8,277 nucleotides of DNA from Bacilli bacterium (GCA_028707375.1 JAQWCB010000031.1:1-8277); one strand, 5' to 3'; shown: positions 1-6,848, numbered from the stretch's first letter. Program-made: numbers and translations. The notes: a model not told the origin generated them from the letters alone.

Positions 1-374
1 TAAATGTTGAGGAAAATATTCAAATGCCAATGGAGTATTCTAGTCATAAAGTTGATGTAGAATATTATAACTATTTGATTAAAAAGCTAAAGTTGGAGCA
101 AATAATCAAGGAGAAAGTAAATTATCTTAGCGGCGGGGAAAAGCAGCGTGTTGCTTTGGCTAGAGCTTTAATTAATAAACCTCGAATTATTATTTGCGAT
201 GAACCGACAGGAAATCTTGATGAGAAGAATGCTAATCAAGTTATTTCAATCTTAAAGCAGTTTTTGTCAGATGATAAAATGATTATTATTGTCACTCACG
301 ACAATAATGTCGCTAAGCAGTGCGACTTAATTTTAAGATTGCGAGATGGAAAGTTATATGAAAGTAGGAATTAA
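1..374 (+). CDS. ABC transporter ATP-binding protein, C-terminal part (LolD/MacB/FtsE-type), 5' truncated by window edge
   Basis: This is the ATPase subunit of an ABC transporter, acting at the cytoplasmic face of the membrane with a permease that is not in the window. The open frame already reads through from base 3 (N-V-E-E-N-I...), a run typical of the Q-loop-to-helical region of this family, so the ATG at 24 is internal and Walker A lies upstream. Visible motifs are the LSGGE signature (126-140) followed by KQRVALARAL, Walker B IIICDEP with catalytic Glu (186-203), the D-loop TGNLD, and the H-loop His in IIIVTHD (codon 297-299). The exact LSGGE-to-TGNLD wording is characteristic of the LolD/MacB/FtsE/bacteriocin-exporter subgroup. 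Substrate and direction cannot be told. It ends 25 bp from the convergent cardiolipin synthase stop, and I see no convincing terminator in that gap. Confidence 0.93.
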   Translation, partial: NVEENIQMPMEYSSHKVDVEYYNYLIKKLKLEQIIKEKVNYLSGGEKQRVALARALINKPRIIICDEPTGNLDEKNANQVISILKQFLSDDKMIIIVTHDNNVAKQCDLILRLRDGKLYESRN

Positions 375-399
375 TTTATTTTAGTTATTAAGTTACTTT

Positions 400-1953
400 T
401 TATAACAAAGAAGAAAAAACCTTAACGAAAGAACGAAGAATTTTAGTCAAAATATTTTCATATAATAGATGTTCGTTGATAAAAATACTTTGATCCATGG
501 TATCAAGAAGATCCTTTTTGATTGATTGAATAACTGAGCATTTATACATATATACGCCATTTTCGAAATGGTGAACAAGACTGCGGTAATCCAGATTGAT
601 TGTTCCGACCATTGCTATCGAATCATCGGAAAGATATACTTTCGAATGAATGAAACCGGGTTTATATTCATAAATTTTAACCCCTGATTCGATAAGCCTT
701 TTATAACTACTTCGCGTCATGGATAGAATGATCTTTTTATCTGGGACGTGTGGGGTTACAATGCGTACATCAATCCCTCGCAGTGCACAATTTTCAATGG
801 TCTGAGTCAATTCATCATCAATGATTAGGTAGGGTGAAGTTATGTAAACATAGTTTTTAGCTTGATTGAGCATATTCATAATAACGGATTTGCCAACTCT
901 TCTTTTATATATGGGAAAAGGACCATCGCCGAAAGGGACAACATAACCATCGTTTTGACTCTTGTGAGACTGCAGCAATCTTTCGCTGTGAACAATTATT
1001 TTTTTACTGTTTAAATTGTAGTCCATAATAAATAATTTAGTCATTTCACTTACGGCATCACCCTCCAAACGAATGGCAACATCTTTCCACTTTCCATGCT
1101 TGACTATCTTATTTATATATTCATCGGCGATATTGATTCCACCCGTATAGGCAACCTTGTTGTCAATTGACATTATCTTGCGGTGCGATCGATTGTTAAA
1201 TTCACTATCTGCCTGACCTCTGAGTGGCGAAAAAATAACACAATCAATTCCCAATCGTCGCAAATTGTTGCAGTAATTACCAGGTAGAGTCATCATGCAT
1301 CCAATATCATCATATATTACTTTTACATCGACTCCTTCATTAACCTTCTTTAGAATAATATTTAAAATTTCATTCCAAAAATATCCTTCACTGATGATAA
1401 AATATTCGATAAAAATAAATTTTTCAGCTTTTTCTAAATCTTCAAGCATTCTTGGTAAAACCAAATCACCAAGTTTAAAATATTCAATTTTTGTATTCAT
1501 GTATACGTGACTGTTGGAAATTGTACACAATTGTTTAATGGAAGAATAAGTAAGAGAATCTTCTTCTTGCCTTAATTTTTCCTTGGCTTTATTGTTTTCT
1601 ATTATTTCAAGATTCTTTGACCATTTCAATTTTTTAATATATTTTTTAGAGAGTTTTCGCCTATAAAAAAGAAAATAAAGCATAAATCCTGCCACAGGTA
1701 GAATCAAAACAAAAAGTAACCATGGTAATTTGTAATCAGGGTTGTCATCAGAACTAAAAATAGCAAGAACCACTCCAAGTTGAGTTAGTAAAACAGCGAT
1801 ATAAAAATAAGGGATATAAATGGTGAGTAGGATAACGATAGCAACGATAATAGCAGTTTCCAAAAGTGTTAACAAGATGGCCAAAATATATCTTATAGGT
1901 ATATAAGACAGGCTTTTATTTTTCTTTGATAGTTTCTTAATTGATTTGTTCAT
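400..1953 (-). CDS. cls: Cardiolipin synthase (phospholipase D superfamily), last gene of a four-gene minus-strand operon
   Basis: Condenses two phosphatidylglycerols to cardiolipin and glycerol at the cytoplasmic membrane. At 517 aa it is close to the usual ClsA-type length. The N-terminus has hydrophobic segments at about residues 20-46, 50-66 and 76-97; the last, starting PDYKLPWLLF, matches the PLDc_N region found in these enzymes. Both catalytic HxK(x)4D motifs are intact: H257/K259/D264 (SHRKIMSID) followed by GGINIADEY, and H436/K438/D443 (IHSKVYLSDD) followed by GTINLDYRS. The start is supported by an AAGGAGGA ribosome binding site (complement of 1957-1964) just upstream. It begins 21 bp after the stop of the preceding membrane-protein gene, so it is almost certainly co-transcribed with it. 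Its linkage to three uncharacterised membrane proteins and a divergent TetR regulator suggests envelope remodelling under regulation; that part is inference. Confidence 0.95.
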   Translation of the reverse strand: MNKSIKKLSKKNKSLSYIPIRYILAILLTLLETAIIVAIVILLTIYIPYFYIAVLLTQLGVVLAIFSSDDNPDYKLPWLLFVLILPVAGFMLYFLFYRRKLSKKYIKKLKWSKNLEIIENNKAKEKLRQEEDSLTYSSIKQLCTISNSHVYMNTKIEYFKLGDLVLPRMLEDLEKAEKFIFIEYFIISEGYFWNEILNIILKKVNEGVDVKVIYDDIGCMMTLPGNYCNNLRRLGIDCVIFSPLRGQADSEFNNRSHRKIMSIDNKVAYTGGINIADEYINKIVKHGKWKDVAIRLEGDAVSEMTKLFIMDYNLNSKKIIVHSERLLQSHKSQNDGYVVPFGDGPFPIYKRRVGKSVIMNMLNQAKNYVYITSPYLIIDDELTQTIENCALRGIDVRIVTPHVPDKKIILSMTRSSYKRLIESGVKIYEYKPGFIHSKVYLSDDSIAMVGTINLDYRSLVHHFENGVYMYKCSVIQSIKKDLLDTMDQSIFINEHLLYENILTKILRSFVKVFSSLL

Positions 1954-1974
1954 TTATCCTCCTTGGATAATTTG

Positions 1975-2925
1975 CTAGATATAAGAAATATCTAATTTAG
2001 CGTATGATTTTTCGCTCATCAAAACGGATAGGCGTTTAATATATTTCCGATATAACATCCAATGAATAAGCAAACCGATGCAATATGGTAAAATTAATAT
2101 CTCTGAAAGAGTGATGCAAGTTATCTTAAGGAGAATATTCCATTTTTTAAATGGATATTCTCCTTTCTTCACTTTGCCTATGGCCAAATTGTTTTTTATT
2201 TCAAACTTGCAATAGTAATTGGGTAAGAATTTGCTTGATGTCATTTGAACATTAAGATCGTAGTCATCTGCATTAGCTGAACTCGTATTTAAAAAATATT
2301 GGCAAGATAATTCTTGAGGGTGAATAATAGGTGAAAATATTATAAATAGGCCTAAAAAAACAATGATAATACCAACAATTGCATCAAACATACCATTGGT
2401 CATAACAAGACTGCTCTGATCAGAGGTTGCGGTTAAAGCAGCCTCAGTCAATGCTATAGCAGTTAATGATTGAGAAAGACCGATGATTTTAGAAGAGAGG
2501 AGATAGGATCCTTTATTTTTGGCGATGGCAATCCCTCTAATAGCTAAAAAAAGTTCAATAAATGACACACATGCAATTAAGATGCTTAATTCCATTCCAT
2601 AATTAACATTTTCTTTTCTTAACATTAATTTAACGATTCCATACACGATGTACTGTGCTCCACCTAGAGATAAAAAAAATCCTATAAAAAAATTTCTTAT
2701 TTTGAAAAAAGCATCACTTCCGTGACCAACTCCACTATAAGCAAGAATCTTAGACACGATGACCAATAAGTTGAAAATGGCTGAAATGAATAAGAAAACA
2801 CCTAAAAAATAAGATAAGATTAGTTTTGATATCATAAGAATAGAGTTAAAAATTAGAGTGAAGCGCAAAACTAAAAAAGCACGTCGCTCGTAAGGTAAAT
2901 TGTAGAATCTTTTGCCAATATTCAT
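1975..2925 (-). CDS. Uncharacterised multi-pass membrane protein (316 aa)
   Basis: I do not recognise a named family. Hydrophobic segments lie at about residues 20-38, 42-62, 78-100, 110-130, 145-165 and 178-199, followed by a soluble stretch (about 205-260) and a last hydrophobic segment at 267-290 with a basic tail. The start, N-I-G-K-R-F-Y-N-L-P-Y-E-R-R then LVLR, and the SSKIIGLSQSLTAIALTEAAL segment remind me of a widespread uncharacterised Bacillota six-TM family that begins PYDR..LALR. That is recollection, not a search. A loose likeness to cation diffusion facilitators (SDAFFKIRNFF after TM2) lacks the paired metal-binding Asp/His motifs, so I do not call it a transporter. The ribosome binding site AGGAGAA (complement of 2930-2936) overlaps the stop of the upstream gene 195aa-frame, and there are only 9 bp between the two genes. 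The gene contains a strong inverted repeat (2128-2165). Confidence 0.85.
   Translation of the reverse strand: MNIGKRFYNLPYERRAFLVLRFTLIFNSILMISKLILSYFLGVFLFISAIFNLLVIVSKILAYSGVGHGSDAFFKIRNFFIGFFLSLGGAQYIVYGIVKLMLRKENVNYGMELSILIACVSFIELFLAIRGIAIAKNKGSYLLSSKIIGLSQSLTAIALTEAALTATSDQSSLVMTNGMFDAIVGIIIVFLGLFIIFSPIIHPQELSCQYFLNTSSANADDYDLNVQMTSSKFLPNYYCKFEIKNNLAIGKVKKGEYPFKKWNILLKITCITLSEILILPYCIGLLIHWMLYRKYIKRLSVLMSEKSYAKLDISYI
2128..2165. repeat. Long near-perfect inverted repeat inside the 316-aa membrane-protein gene
   Basis: The plus-strand left arm AAGGAGAATATTCCATTT (2128-2145) is followed by TTT (2146-2148) and then the right arm AAATGGATATTCTCCTT (2149-2165). The arms pair over 17 bp with a single extra T in the left arm. 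The repeat is coding in the minus-strand gene (K-G-E-Y-P-F-K-K-W-N-I-L-L), so it would form a strong hairpin in the operon mRNA. No U-tract follows on either strand, so it does not look like an intrinsic terminator. Each arm contains a Shine-Dalgarno-like AAGGAGA on one strand. Confidence 0.85.
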
Positions 2926-2934
2926 ATAATTCTC

Positions 2935-3522
2935 CTATATTTTTTGCGATATTTTGATGCTGTCTTCTTTTTCTATAATATTAATAGCTCTAAGTGACAT
3001 ATCTGAAATTATACTTTCCTCATTCTTCATCATAATTTTAATCTTTCCCTTACTTTCTTTATGTATAATTTTGGTTAAAATAATACTTATTAAGATTAAA
3101 ATTATCCCTAAAATAATTGAAATAATACCGCATATAAAAATAATATTGCTATCTTGCCACAAAAAGACGAGACTTAAGCCCATAACAAGAATTAATAAAC
3201 CAATGATGGCGAAAATCAATCCTATACCAAATCCTTTGGAATCGAGCTCTATATTTAGCTTAGCTAACTTTTCCAAATGCTTGCCCGTGTCTTTATCTAA
3301 TTTCAAAAGTTCCTTGTTTTTGGCATATTTCTTGCTTCGTTGAAAAGACAAATCAATATATGGCAAAGAAGGATCAACTAATTGACTATGAATAAGCTGA
3401 TAGCCATGACAAGCGTAAGTATCGGTAGAAATTTCTTCTTGTTCGCGAAGAACACGCAAAATTTTATAATCGTAATTTCCATTTGCAAAGGCTATATCAG
3501 TCTCAGTATTATTTTTCTCCAT
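2935..3522 (-). CDS. Uncharacterised membrane protein, cytosolic N-terminal domain plus two TM helices (195 aa)
   Basis: Function unknown. A soluble N-terminal region of about 95 residues contains YDYKILRV (about 18-25), a short Tyr/Cys/His/Gly stretch, a PYIDLSFQR strand and a Lys-rich helical segment (about 63-95, K-rich, coiled-coil-like). It is followed by two hydrophobic helices at 98-121 and 127-152 and a charged cytosolic tail. From memory this order resembles a family of Clostridia-type proteins that start with YKTVRV, then a K/R-rich helix and two TMs; no function is known for them and I could not check. The start codon lies inside the end of the upstream gene (14-nt overlap) and lacks a clear ribosome binding site. 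An in-frame TAA lies just upstream, so no earlier start is possible. Translation is therefore probably coupled to the upstream gene. Confidence 0.85.
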   Translation of the reverse strand: MEKNNTETDIAFANGNYDYKILRVLREQEEISTDTYACHGYQLIHSQLVDPSLPYIDLSFQRSKKYAKNKELLKLDKDTGKHLEKLAKLNIELDSKGFGIGLIFAIIGLLILVMGLSLVFLWQDSNIIFICGIISIILGIILILISIILTKIIHKESKGKIKIMMKNEESIISDMSLRAINIIEKEDSIKISQKI

Positions 3523-3859
3523 CGTTAATTATTTCATCGCTCAAGCGGATTATTTTGGAAGCGTAGCGTGCCTTGCGATAGTTGATAATTGTTTTATATA
3601 AAGGATAAGCAATAAGCGACAAAACTAAACCAGGAATTCCTAGACTTAATCCAAGAACAAGATAATTTCCAACAAGAAGAGCAGACAGACCCGCCCCAAA
3701 AAGCAATATGCCGATGCTGCCGACTGAAATAGAAACAATAAAACCTGGAAGTTTGACTTTCCTATTCATGTTTTCCAGTTCCTCTAATTTACTAGTTCTT
3801 TCAGTCTTTGATGAGTATTCTTCTTTAATTTTTACGGCTCTTTTAATTTCATTTTTCAT
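3509..3859 (-). CDS. Uncharacterised small two-TM membrane protein, first gene of the operon (116 aa)
   Basis: Function unknown. It has a charged amphipathic N-terminus (residues 1-35, Lys/Glu-rich, likely coiled coil), MNRKVKLPG at 31-39, hydrophobic hairpin segments at about 38-62 and 64-90, then YPLYKTIINYRKARYASKIIRLSDEII. The R-K-x-R/K-Y-A-x-x-I-x-x-LSDE ending and the RxVK.PG turn recur in a small Bacillota protein family. I recall homologues carrying a dubious 'dihydropteridine reductase' label; nothing here supports any enzyme, since there is no nucleotide fold and most of the protein is membrane helix. The start is supported by AAGGGGA (complement of 3866-3872), and a good promoter lies about 35 bp upstream. 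The last 14 nt overlap the next gene. Confidence 0.85.
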   Translation of the reverse strand: MKNEIKRAVKIKEEYSSKTERTSKLEELENMNRKVKLPGFIVSISVGSIGILLFGAGLSALLVGNYLVLGLSLGIPGLVLSLIAYPLYKTIINYRKARYASKIIRLSDEIINDGEK

Positions 3860-3891
3860 AATTATTCCCCTTGTTTAAATTCCAACCTCCA

Positions 3892-3920
3892 AATATATGA
3901 ACATCCAGTTTCTCTTTCAA
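3892..3920 (-). promoter_or_regulatory. Predicted housekeeping promoter of the four-gene membrane/cls operon
   Basis: Read on the minus strand, TTGAAA (complement of 3915-3920) and TATATT (complement of 3892-3897) are separated by exactly 17 bp. This places transcription start near 3885 and leaves a leader of roughly 25 nt before the ATG of the 116-aa gene. It is the only strong minus-strand promoter I see in the divergent region. Confidence 0.7.
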
Positions 3921-3941
3921 TCTAAGTATTTATTGGAACAA

Positions 3942-3968
3942 TTTTAGTTTATTTGAAATAATCTTAAA
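3942..3968. promoter_or_regulatory. Imperfect palindrome, candidate operator for the divergent TetR regulator
   Basis: The dyad is centred on G3955: TTTTAGTTTATTT and AAATAATCTTAAA pair at 11 of 13 positions. It lies about 20 bp upstream of the minus-strand -35 box and between the two divergent promoters, where a TetR protein commonly binds. The arms are very AT-rich, so a chance dyad is possible. Confidence 0.35.
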
Positions 3969-3971
3969 ATG

Positions 3972-4000
3972 AAACAACATAAAGATTCAAAATGTTGGTT
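3972..4000. promoter_or_regulatory. Second dyad, CAACAT-N11-ATGTTG, alternative operator candidate
   Basis: CAACAT (3975-3980) and ATGTTG (3992-3997) are perfect inverted half-sites with an 11-bp spacer. Allowing one mismatch, pairing extends to nine positions per arm (3972-3980 and 3992-4000). It is less AT-only than the neighbouring palindrome and sits upstream of the tetR promoter. Assignment to TetR is inference. Confidence 0.35.
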
Positions 4001-4042
4001 TTGCCATATAAGTGACAATAATATGATTTTCGTTAAGTATAT

Positions 4043-4051
4043 TGGTATAAT
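4043..4051 (+). promoter_or_regulatory. Extended -10 promoter element for the TetR gene
   Basis: TGGTATAAT combines a perfect TATAAT (4046-4051) with the upstream TGn of an extended -10. No good -35 box stands at 16-18 bp, as is usual for extended -10 promoters. Transcription would start around 4058, just before the AAAGGAA ribosome binding site at 4064-4070. Confidence 0.6.
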
Positions 4052-4077
4052 TAGAATAATGACAAAGGAATGTTTTT

Positions 4078-4638
4078 ATGAATTCAAAGGAAAATAGCAA
4101 ATACAAATATTACGAAAACAAAATAGTTAATGCTTTTTTTTATTTATTGAAACATAAAAATTTTGATAATATAAAAATAAAAGATATCTGCGTTGCGGCA
4201 GGAATTAATCGTACAACATTCTATGCACACTATTTCGATATTAATGATTTTATGATCAAACTTGAGGAATCCTTTAACAATAAAATAAAGAACATTTTTT
4301 TCGAAAAAGGTTCTCGTTCAGTGATTAATGGAGAGTCCTTTACTGAATATTTTAAATTTATCTTAGAAAACAGATATTTTTATCTTGCCTTTTTTGATCA
4401 TGCTGATTCTATTTCGTGCGAAAATAGCATGATTAATTCATTGCTTGATGGGATAAGTGAAGCTCGGGGAAATAAGATGGAAGTATATAAACGTAAAACG
4501 TTATATCGAATGATTTTCTTTGGCTCTGGTCTCAAAGAAATTACGCACTTTTGGTTAAGAAAAGGTTGTATTGAGACTCCTGAGGAAATGGCGGGAATAA
4601 TTACCACTGAGTATTTTGGAAGAGAGAAAAAACTATAA
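4078..4638 (+). CDS. TetR/AcrR-family transcriptional regulator
   Basis: A one-component DNA-binding regulator of 186 aa, the usual TetR size. The N-terminal domain (about residues 10-58) has the expected order: a first helix (IVNAFFYLLKHKNF), then IKIKDICVAAGINRTTFYAH with the TetR helix-turn-helix at about 33-52, then YFDINDFMIKLE. The C-terminal ligand-binding half is divergent and gives no hint of the ligand; it contains several Phe/Tyr-rich helices. The start is set by AAAGGAA seven bases upstream. It diverges from the membrane-protein/cardiolipin synthase operon, and two dyads lie between them. Autoregulation plus control of that operon is the natural guess, but it could instead act on the ABC transporter or other genes outside the window. 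Confidence 0.9.
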   Translation: MNSKENSKYKYYENKIVNAFFYLLKHKNFDNIKIKDICVAAGINRTTFYAHYFDINDFMIKLEESFNNKIKNIFFEKGSRSVINGESFTEYFKFILENRYFYLAFFDHADSISCENSMINSLLDGISEARGNKMEVYKRKTLYRMIFFGSGLKEITHFWLRKGCIETPEEMAGIITTEYFGREKKL

Positions 4639-4663
4639 AAAATATTATAGTAAAAATTTTCTC
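4624..4663. terminator. Inverted repeat spanning the TetR stop codon, possible weak terminator
   Basis: GAGAAAA (4624-4630) can pair with TTTTCTC (4657-4663), enclosing CTATAA (4633-4638) paired with TTATAG (4645-4650). The internal loop is asymmetric and almost all pairs are A-U. No long U-run follows, so termination would be weak at best. Confidence 0.3.
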
Positions 4664-4690
4664 AATAAAATAGGCTCCATTTTAATCATA

Positions 4691-4741
4691 TTCAAAGATA
4701 GATACTTTTAACTTTAAAATAATACAATGTTTACTTATAAT
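4691..4741 (+). promoter_or_regulatory. Promoter-like sequences abutting the response-regulator start codons
   Basis: Two overlapping candidates exist. One is TTCAAA (4691-4696), an 18-bp spacer and TAAAAT (4715-4720), predicting a start at about 4727. The other is TTTAAA (4713-4718), a 17-bp spacer and a perfect TATAAT (4736-4741), predicting a start at about 4748-4750. Either would begin transcription at or within a few bases of an ATG of the response-regulator frame. Confidence 0.45.
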
Positions 4742-4750
4742 GATATTACT

Positions 4751-5473
4751 ATGGAAATAAATATAGCAATTGTCGAAGATGAAAATGATGAAATTATTAA
4801 ATTGAAAAGCTTTTTGGAGAAGTTTTCCAACGAGAATAGTATTTCATTTGCCATTAATGTCTATAGCGATGGACAAAAGTTTATTCAAAATTTTAAGAAT
4901 GATCAATATCATATTATCCTTATGGATATTGAACTTCCAGGGCTAGATGGATTTAATGCTAGTAAAAAATTGCGTGAAATAGATAAGGATGTCGTTTTGA
5001 TTTTTATCACAAATTTGGCTCAATATGCTATCAAAGGATATGAAGTTGATGCCTTGGATTTTGCCTTAAAGCCTTTGAATTATAATGATTTTGAACTCAA
5101 GTTAAAGAAGGGAATGCGTCATATAAAAAGGGAAAAATATCTTTATTTAAAGGGAACAGATAATGCTATTATCAACATTTCAGTTAATGATATTGTTTTT
5201 ATTGAGACTGATCATCATTACTTGATTATTCACTTGGCTGATGAATCGACAATTAGAACCCGAAAGTCCATGAAAGAAATGACGAGCGAACTTAAAAATT
5301 ATAGTTTTTCATTATCGAATAGTGGATATTTAGTGAATTTGAGATATGTAGAAAGAATTGACAATGATTCGGTTTTGGTAGGATCTCACCAACTGCTCAT
5401 TTCACGTCGCAAGCGTAATGACCTGATTCGAGATTTTAACAATTACTTAATAGGAGAAACTCGCAATGGTTAA
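4751..5473 (+). CDS. LytTR-family response regulator (AgrA/VirR-like)
   Basis: The DNA-binding half of a two-component system. The receiver domain (residues 1-120 from this start) opens MEINIAIVEDE with acidic residues at 9-11. The phosphoacceptor is Asp59 in LMDIELPGLDG, Thr87 sits in FITN and the conserved Lys107 in LKPL. A LytTR domain (about 132-232) follows, with IVFIETDHHYLIIHL and FSLSNSGYLVNLRYVERI. I chose ATG 4751 because this family starts a few residues before the first receiver strand. An in-frame ATG at 4727 would add eight residues. Neither start has a ribosome binding site, unlike nearly every neighbour, which suggests leaderless translation. The 3' end overlaps the kinase gene by 8 nt. 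The tandem repeat at 6905-6937 is a plausible target. Confidence 0.92.
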   Translation: MEINIAIVEDENDEIIKLKSFLEKFSNENSISFAINVYSDGQKFIQNFKNDQYHIILMDIELPGLDGFNASKKLREIDKDVVLIFITNLAQYAIKGYEVDALDFALKPLNYNDFELKLKKGMRHIKREKYLYLKGTDNAIINISVNDIVFIETDHHYLIIHLADESTIRTRKSMKEMTSELKNYSFSLSNSGYLVNLRYVERIDNDSVLVGSHQLLISRRKRNDLIRDFNNYLIGETRNG

Positions 5474-6848
5474 TTTCAAGGAATTAGGTTTTACCGATTA
5501 TTTTGAGGAATTTCGCTTCGTTTTACAAATTTTGTTGGCGGAGTTTGTTTTTACTTTTAATTGCGATCAAAGAAAGATACATTTCAAATATAAATTAGTT
5601 GGTGGAATTGTTTTTTTGATGTTCTTGTCGATGGGATATTTTTATATCTTGGAATTTTACAAAACAATGTCGGAATACATTGGAGCTGATATTGCACAGT
5701 TTATAATTCCCTTGTGGTATGGTATTCTTTTTGTTTGTTCTTTATTCTATATTTCAAGACTATTTAAAATCAATTATACCGAATTAGTATTTAAAGGCGT
5801 TTTATCTTACAGTCTTTACAATGCTGTTTATTCAGTATTCAATCAGGCGATTGCAATTGGCATTTGGCCCAGTTTGCGCAACGATACTATTTTAATGTCA
5901 GTTATATATTTTCTCATTACATTATTTGGAACATTGCTAATATACTCATTTGTCTACTTTTACTATCGGAATTTACTCAAGGAGGGTATGGAAGCTTCCA
6001 TACCCAATAATTCATCGAGGAATAAAATTTTCTACACCATTTTTATTGTGATTGTTTTCCTTTCAGCTTTTGCTTTCCAGTCATTGTTTTATAATGGCAA
6101 TAGCGATGGGCTCAACGGATATAATTATGTTTCAGTCTTTGAAAATGTGTTGACATGCATACTGATATTGATTGTTGGATATGCTAACCTCCGGCTCGAT
6201 TTAGTTTCCAAGAAAAAAGCTATTGCTGAAACTCTTTTGTACAGTTCGTCTAAGCAGTATCGAGTGAGTAAAGAAAATATTGATATCATTAATCGGAAAT
6301 GTCATGATTTGAAACATCAGATTCGCGCTTTGAAATTAATGAACGAAGAGGAAAAAAAGCAATCGCTAAACGAACTAGAATCAAACATTGATATCTATGA
6401 TAATACTTTGAAAACTAACAACGAAGTGTTGAATACTATTATCAATGAGAAAATGCTTTTATGCAAAAGTAAAAATATTACTTTGACCCTAATAATAGAT
6501 GATACGGATTTCAGTATGCTTTCAACTTTGGAAATGTATAATCTTTTTGGAAATATTCTCGATAATTCTATTGAAGCAGTTAACAAGATTAGCGATACAT
6601 CCAAGCGTGTTATTTCTCTCAATATTTCAACAAAAGCAAATTTTTTATCTATACAAACGAACAATTTTTATGCTAATGATATAGTTAAGGATAAAAGAGG
6701 AAAAATTATTACGAGCAAAGGCGATAAGATAAATCACGGCTATGGTTTGCAGTCGATAGAATATATTGTCAATCGTCACCATGGTAATATGAAGATAAAG
6801 AAGAACAAAAACATTTTCATTCTCTCGATTTTGATTCCTAAAAGATGA
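5466..6848 (+). CDS. GHKL-domain sensor histidine kinase, AgrC-like, polytopic membrane protein
   Basis: Partner of the preceding LytTR regulator, with AGGAGA (5452-5457) 8 nt before the ATG. Residues 1-245 are membrane-embedded, with hydrophobic segments at about 16-33, 43-63, 74-97, 108-135, 142-166, 188-208 and 222-241, the AgrC/ComD-type sensor layout. The phosphoacceptor is His280 in KCHDLKHQIRAL. The ATPase has an N-box FGNILDN (Asn363, Asp366, Asn367) and a G-box HGYGLQSIEYIV (Gly425, Gly427). The domain ends LSILIPKR at 460 aa, as expected. The order regulator-then-kinase is the reverse of agr, and there is no peptide precursor or AgrB-like processing gene in the window, so the ligand is unknown. 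A perfect 22-bp palindrome lies in the TM5-TM6 connection. Confidence 0.93.
   Translation: MVNFKELGFTDYFEEFRFVLQILLAEFVFTFNCDQRKIHFKYKLVGGIVFLMFLSMGYFYILEFYKTMSEYIGADIAQFIIPLWYGILFVCSLFYISRLFKINYTELVFKGVLSYSLYNAVYSVFNQAIAIGIWPSLRNDTILMSVIYFLITLFGTLLIYSFVYFYYRNLLKEGMEASIPNNSSRNKIFYTIFIVIVFLSAFAFQSLFYNGNSDGLNGYNYVSVFENVLTCILILIVGYANLRLDLVSKKKAIAETLLYSSSKQYRVSKENIDIINRKCHDLKHQIRALKLMNEEEKKQSLNELESNIDIYDNTLKTNNEVLNTIINEKMLLCKSKNITLTLIIDDTDFSMLSTLEMYNLFGNILDNSIEAVNKISDTSKRVISLNISTKANFLSIQTNNFYANDIVKDKRGKIITSKGDKINHGYGLQSIEYIVNRHHGNMKIKKNKNIFILSILIPKR
5984..6005. repeat. Perfect 22-bp palindrome within the histidine kinase gene
   Basis: GGGTATGGAAG (5984-5994) is followed without any spacer by its exact reverse complement (5995-6005), with AAGCTT at the centre. 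As RNA it gives a nine-pair stem with an AGCU loop. An AGGAGG (5980-5985) overlaps the left arm, and an in-frame ATG (5988-5990) lies inside it. It encodes roughly G-M-E-A-S-I-P, between two transmembrane segments of the kinase. Confidence 0.9.

Noticed and set aside
375..410. Possible bidirectional terminator between the convergent ABC ATPase and cardiolipin synthase genes (GTTAT/ATAAC arms).
   Set aside because: The arms are five A/T-rich pairs with a 13-nt loop, which is not convincing.
3999..4006. TTTTGCCA upstream of tetR, shared with the LytTR-like repeat, as a third binding site.
   Set aside because: There is only one eight-base match and no partner copy 21 bp away on either side.
4678..4712. 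CATTTTAATCAT and TACTTTTAAC upstream of the response regulator as an autoregulatory LytTR site.
   Set aside because: The match to CATTTTTGCCAA is weak and the spacing is not 21 bp; AT-rich background explains it.
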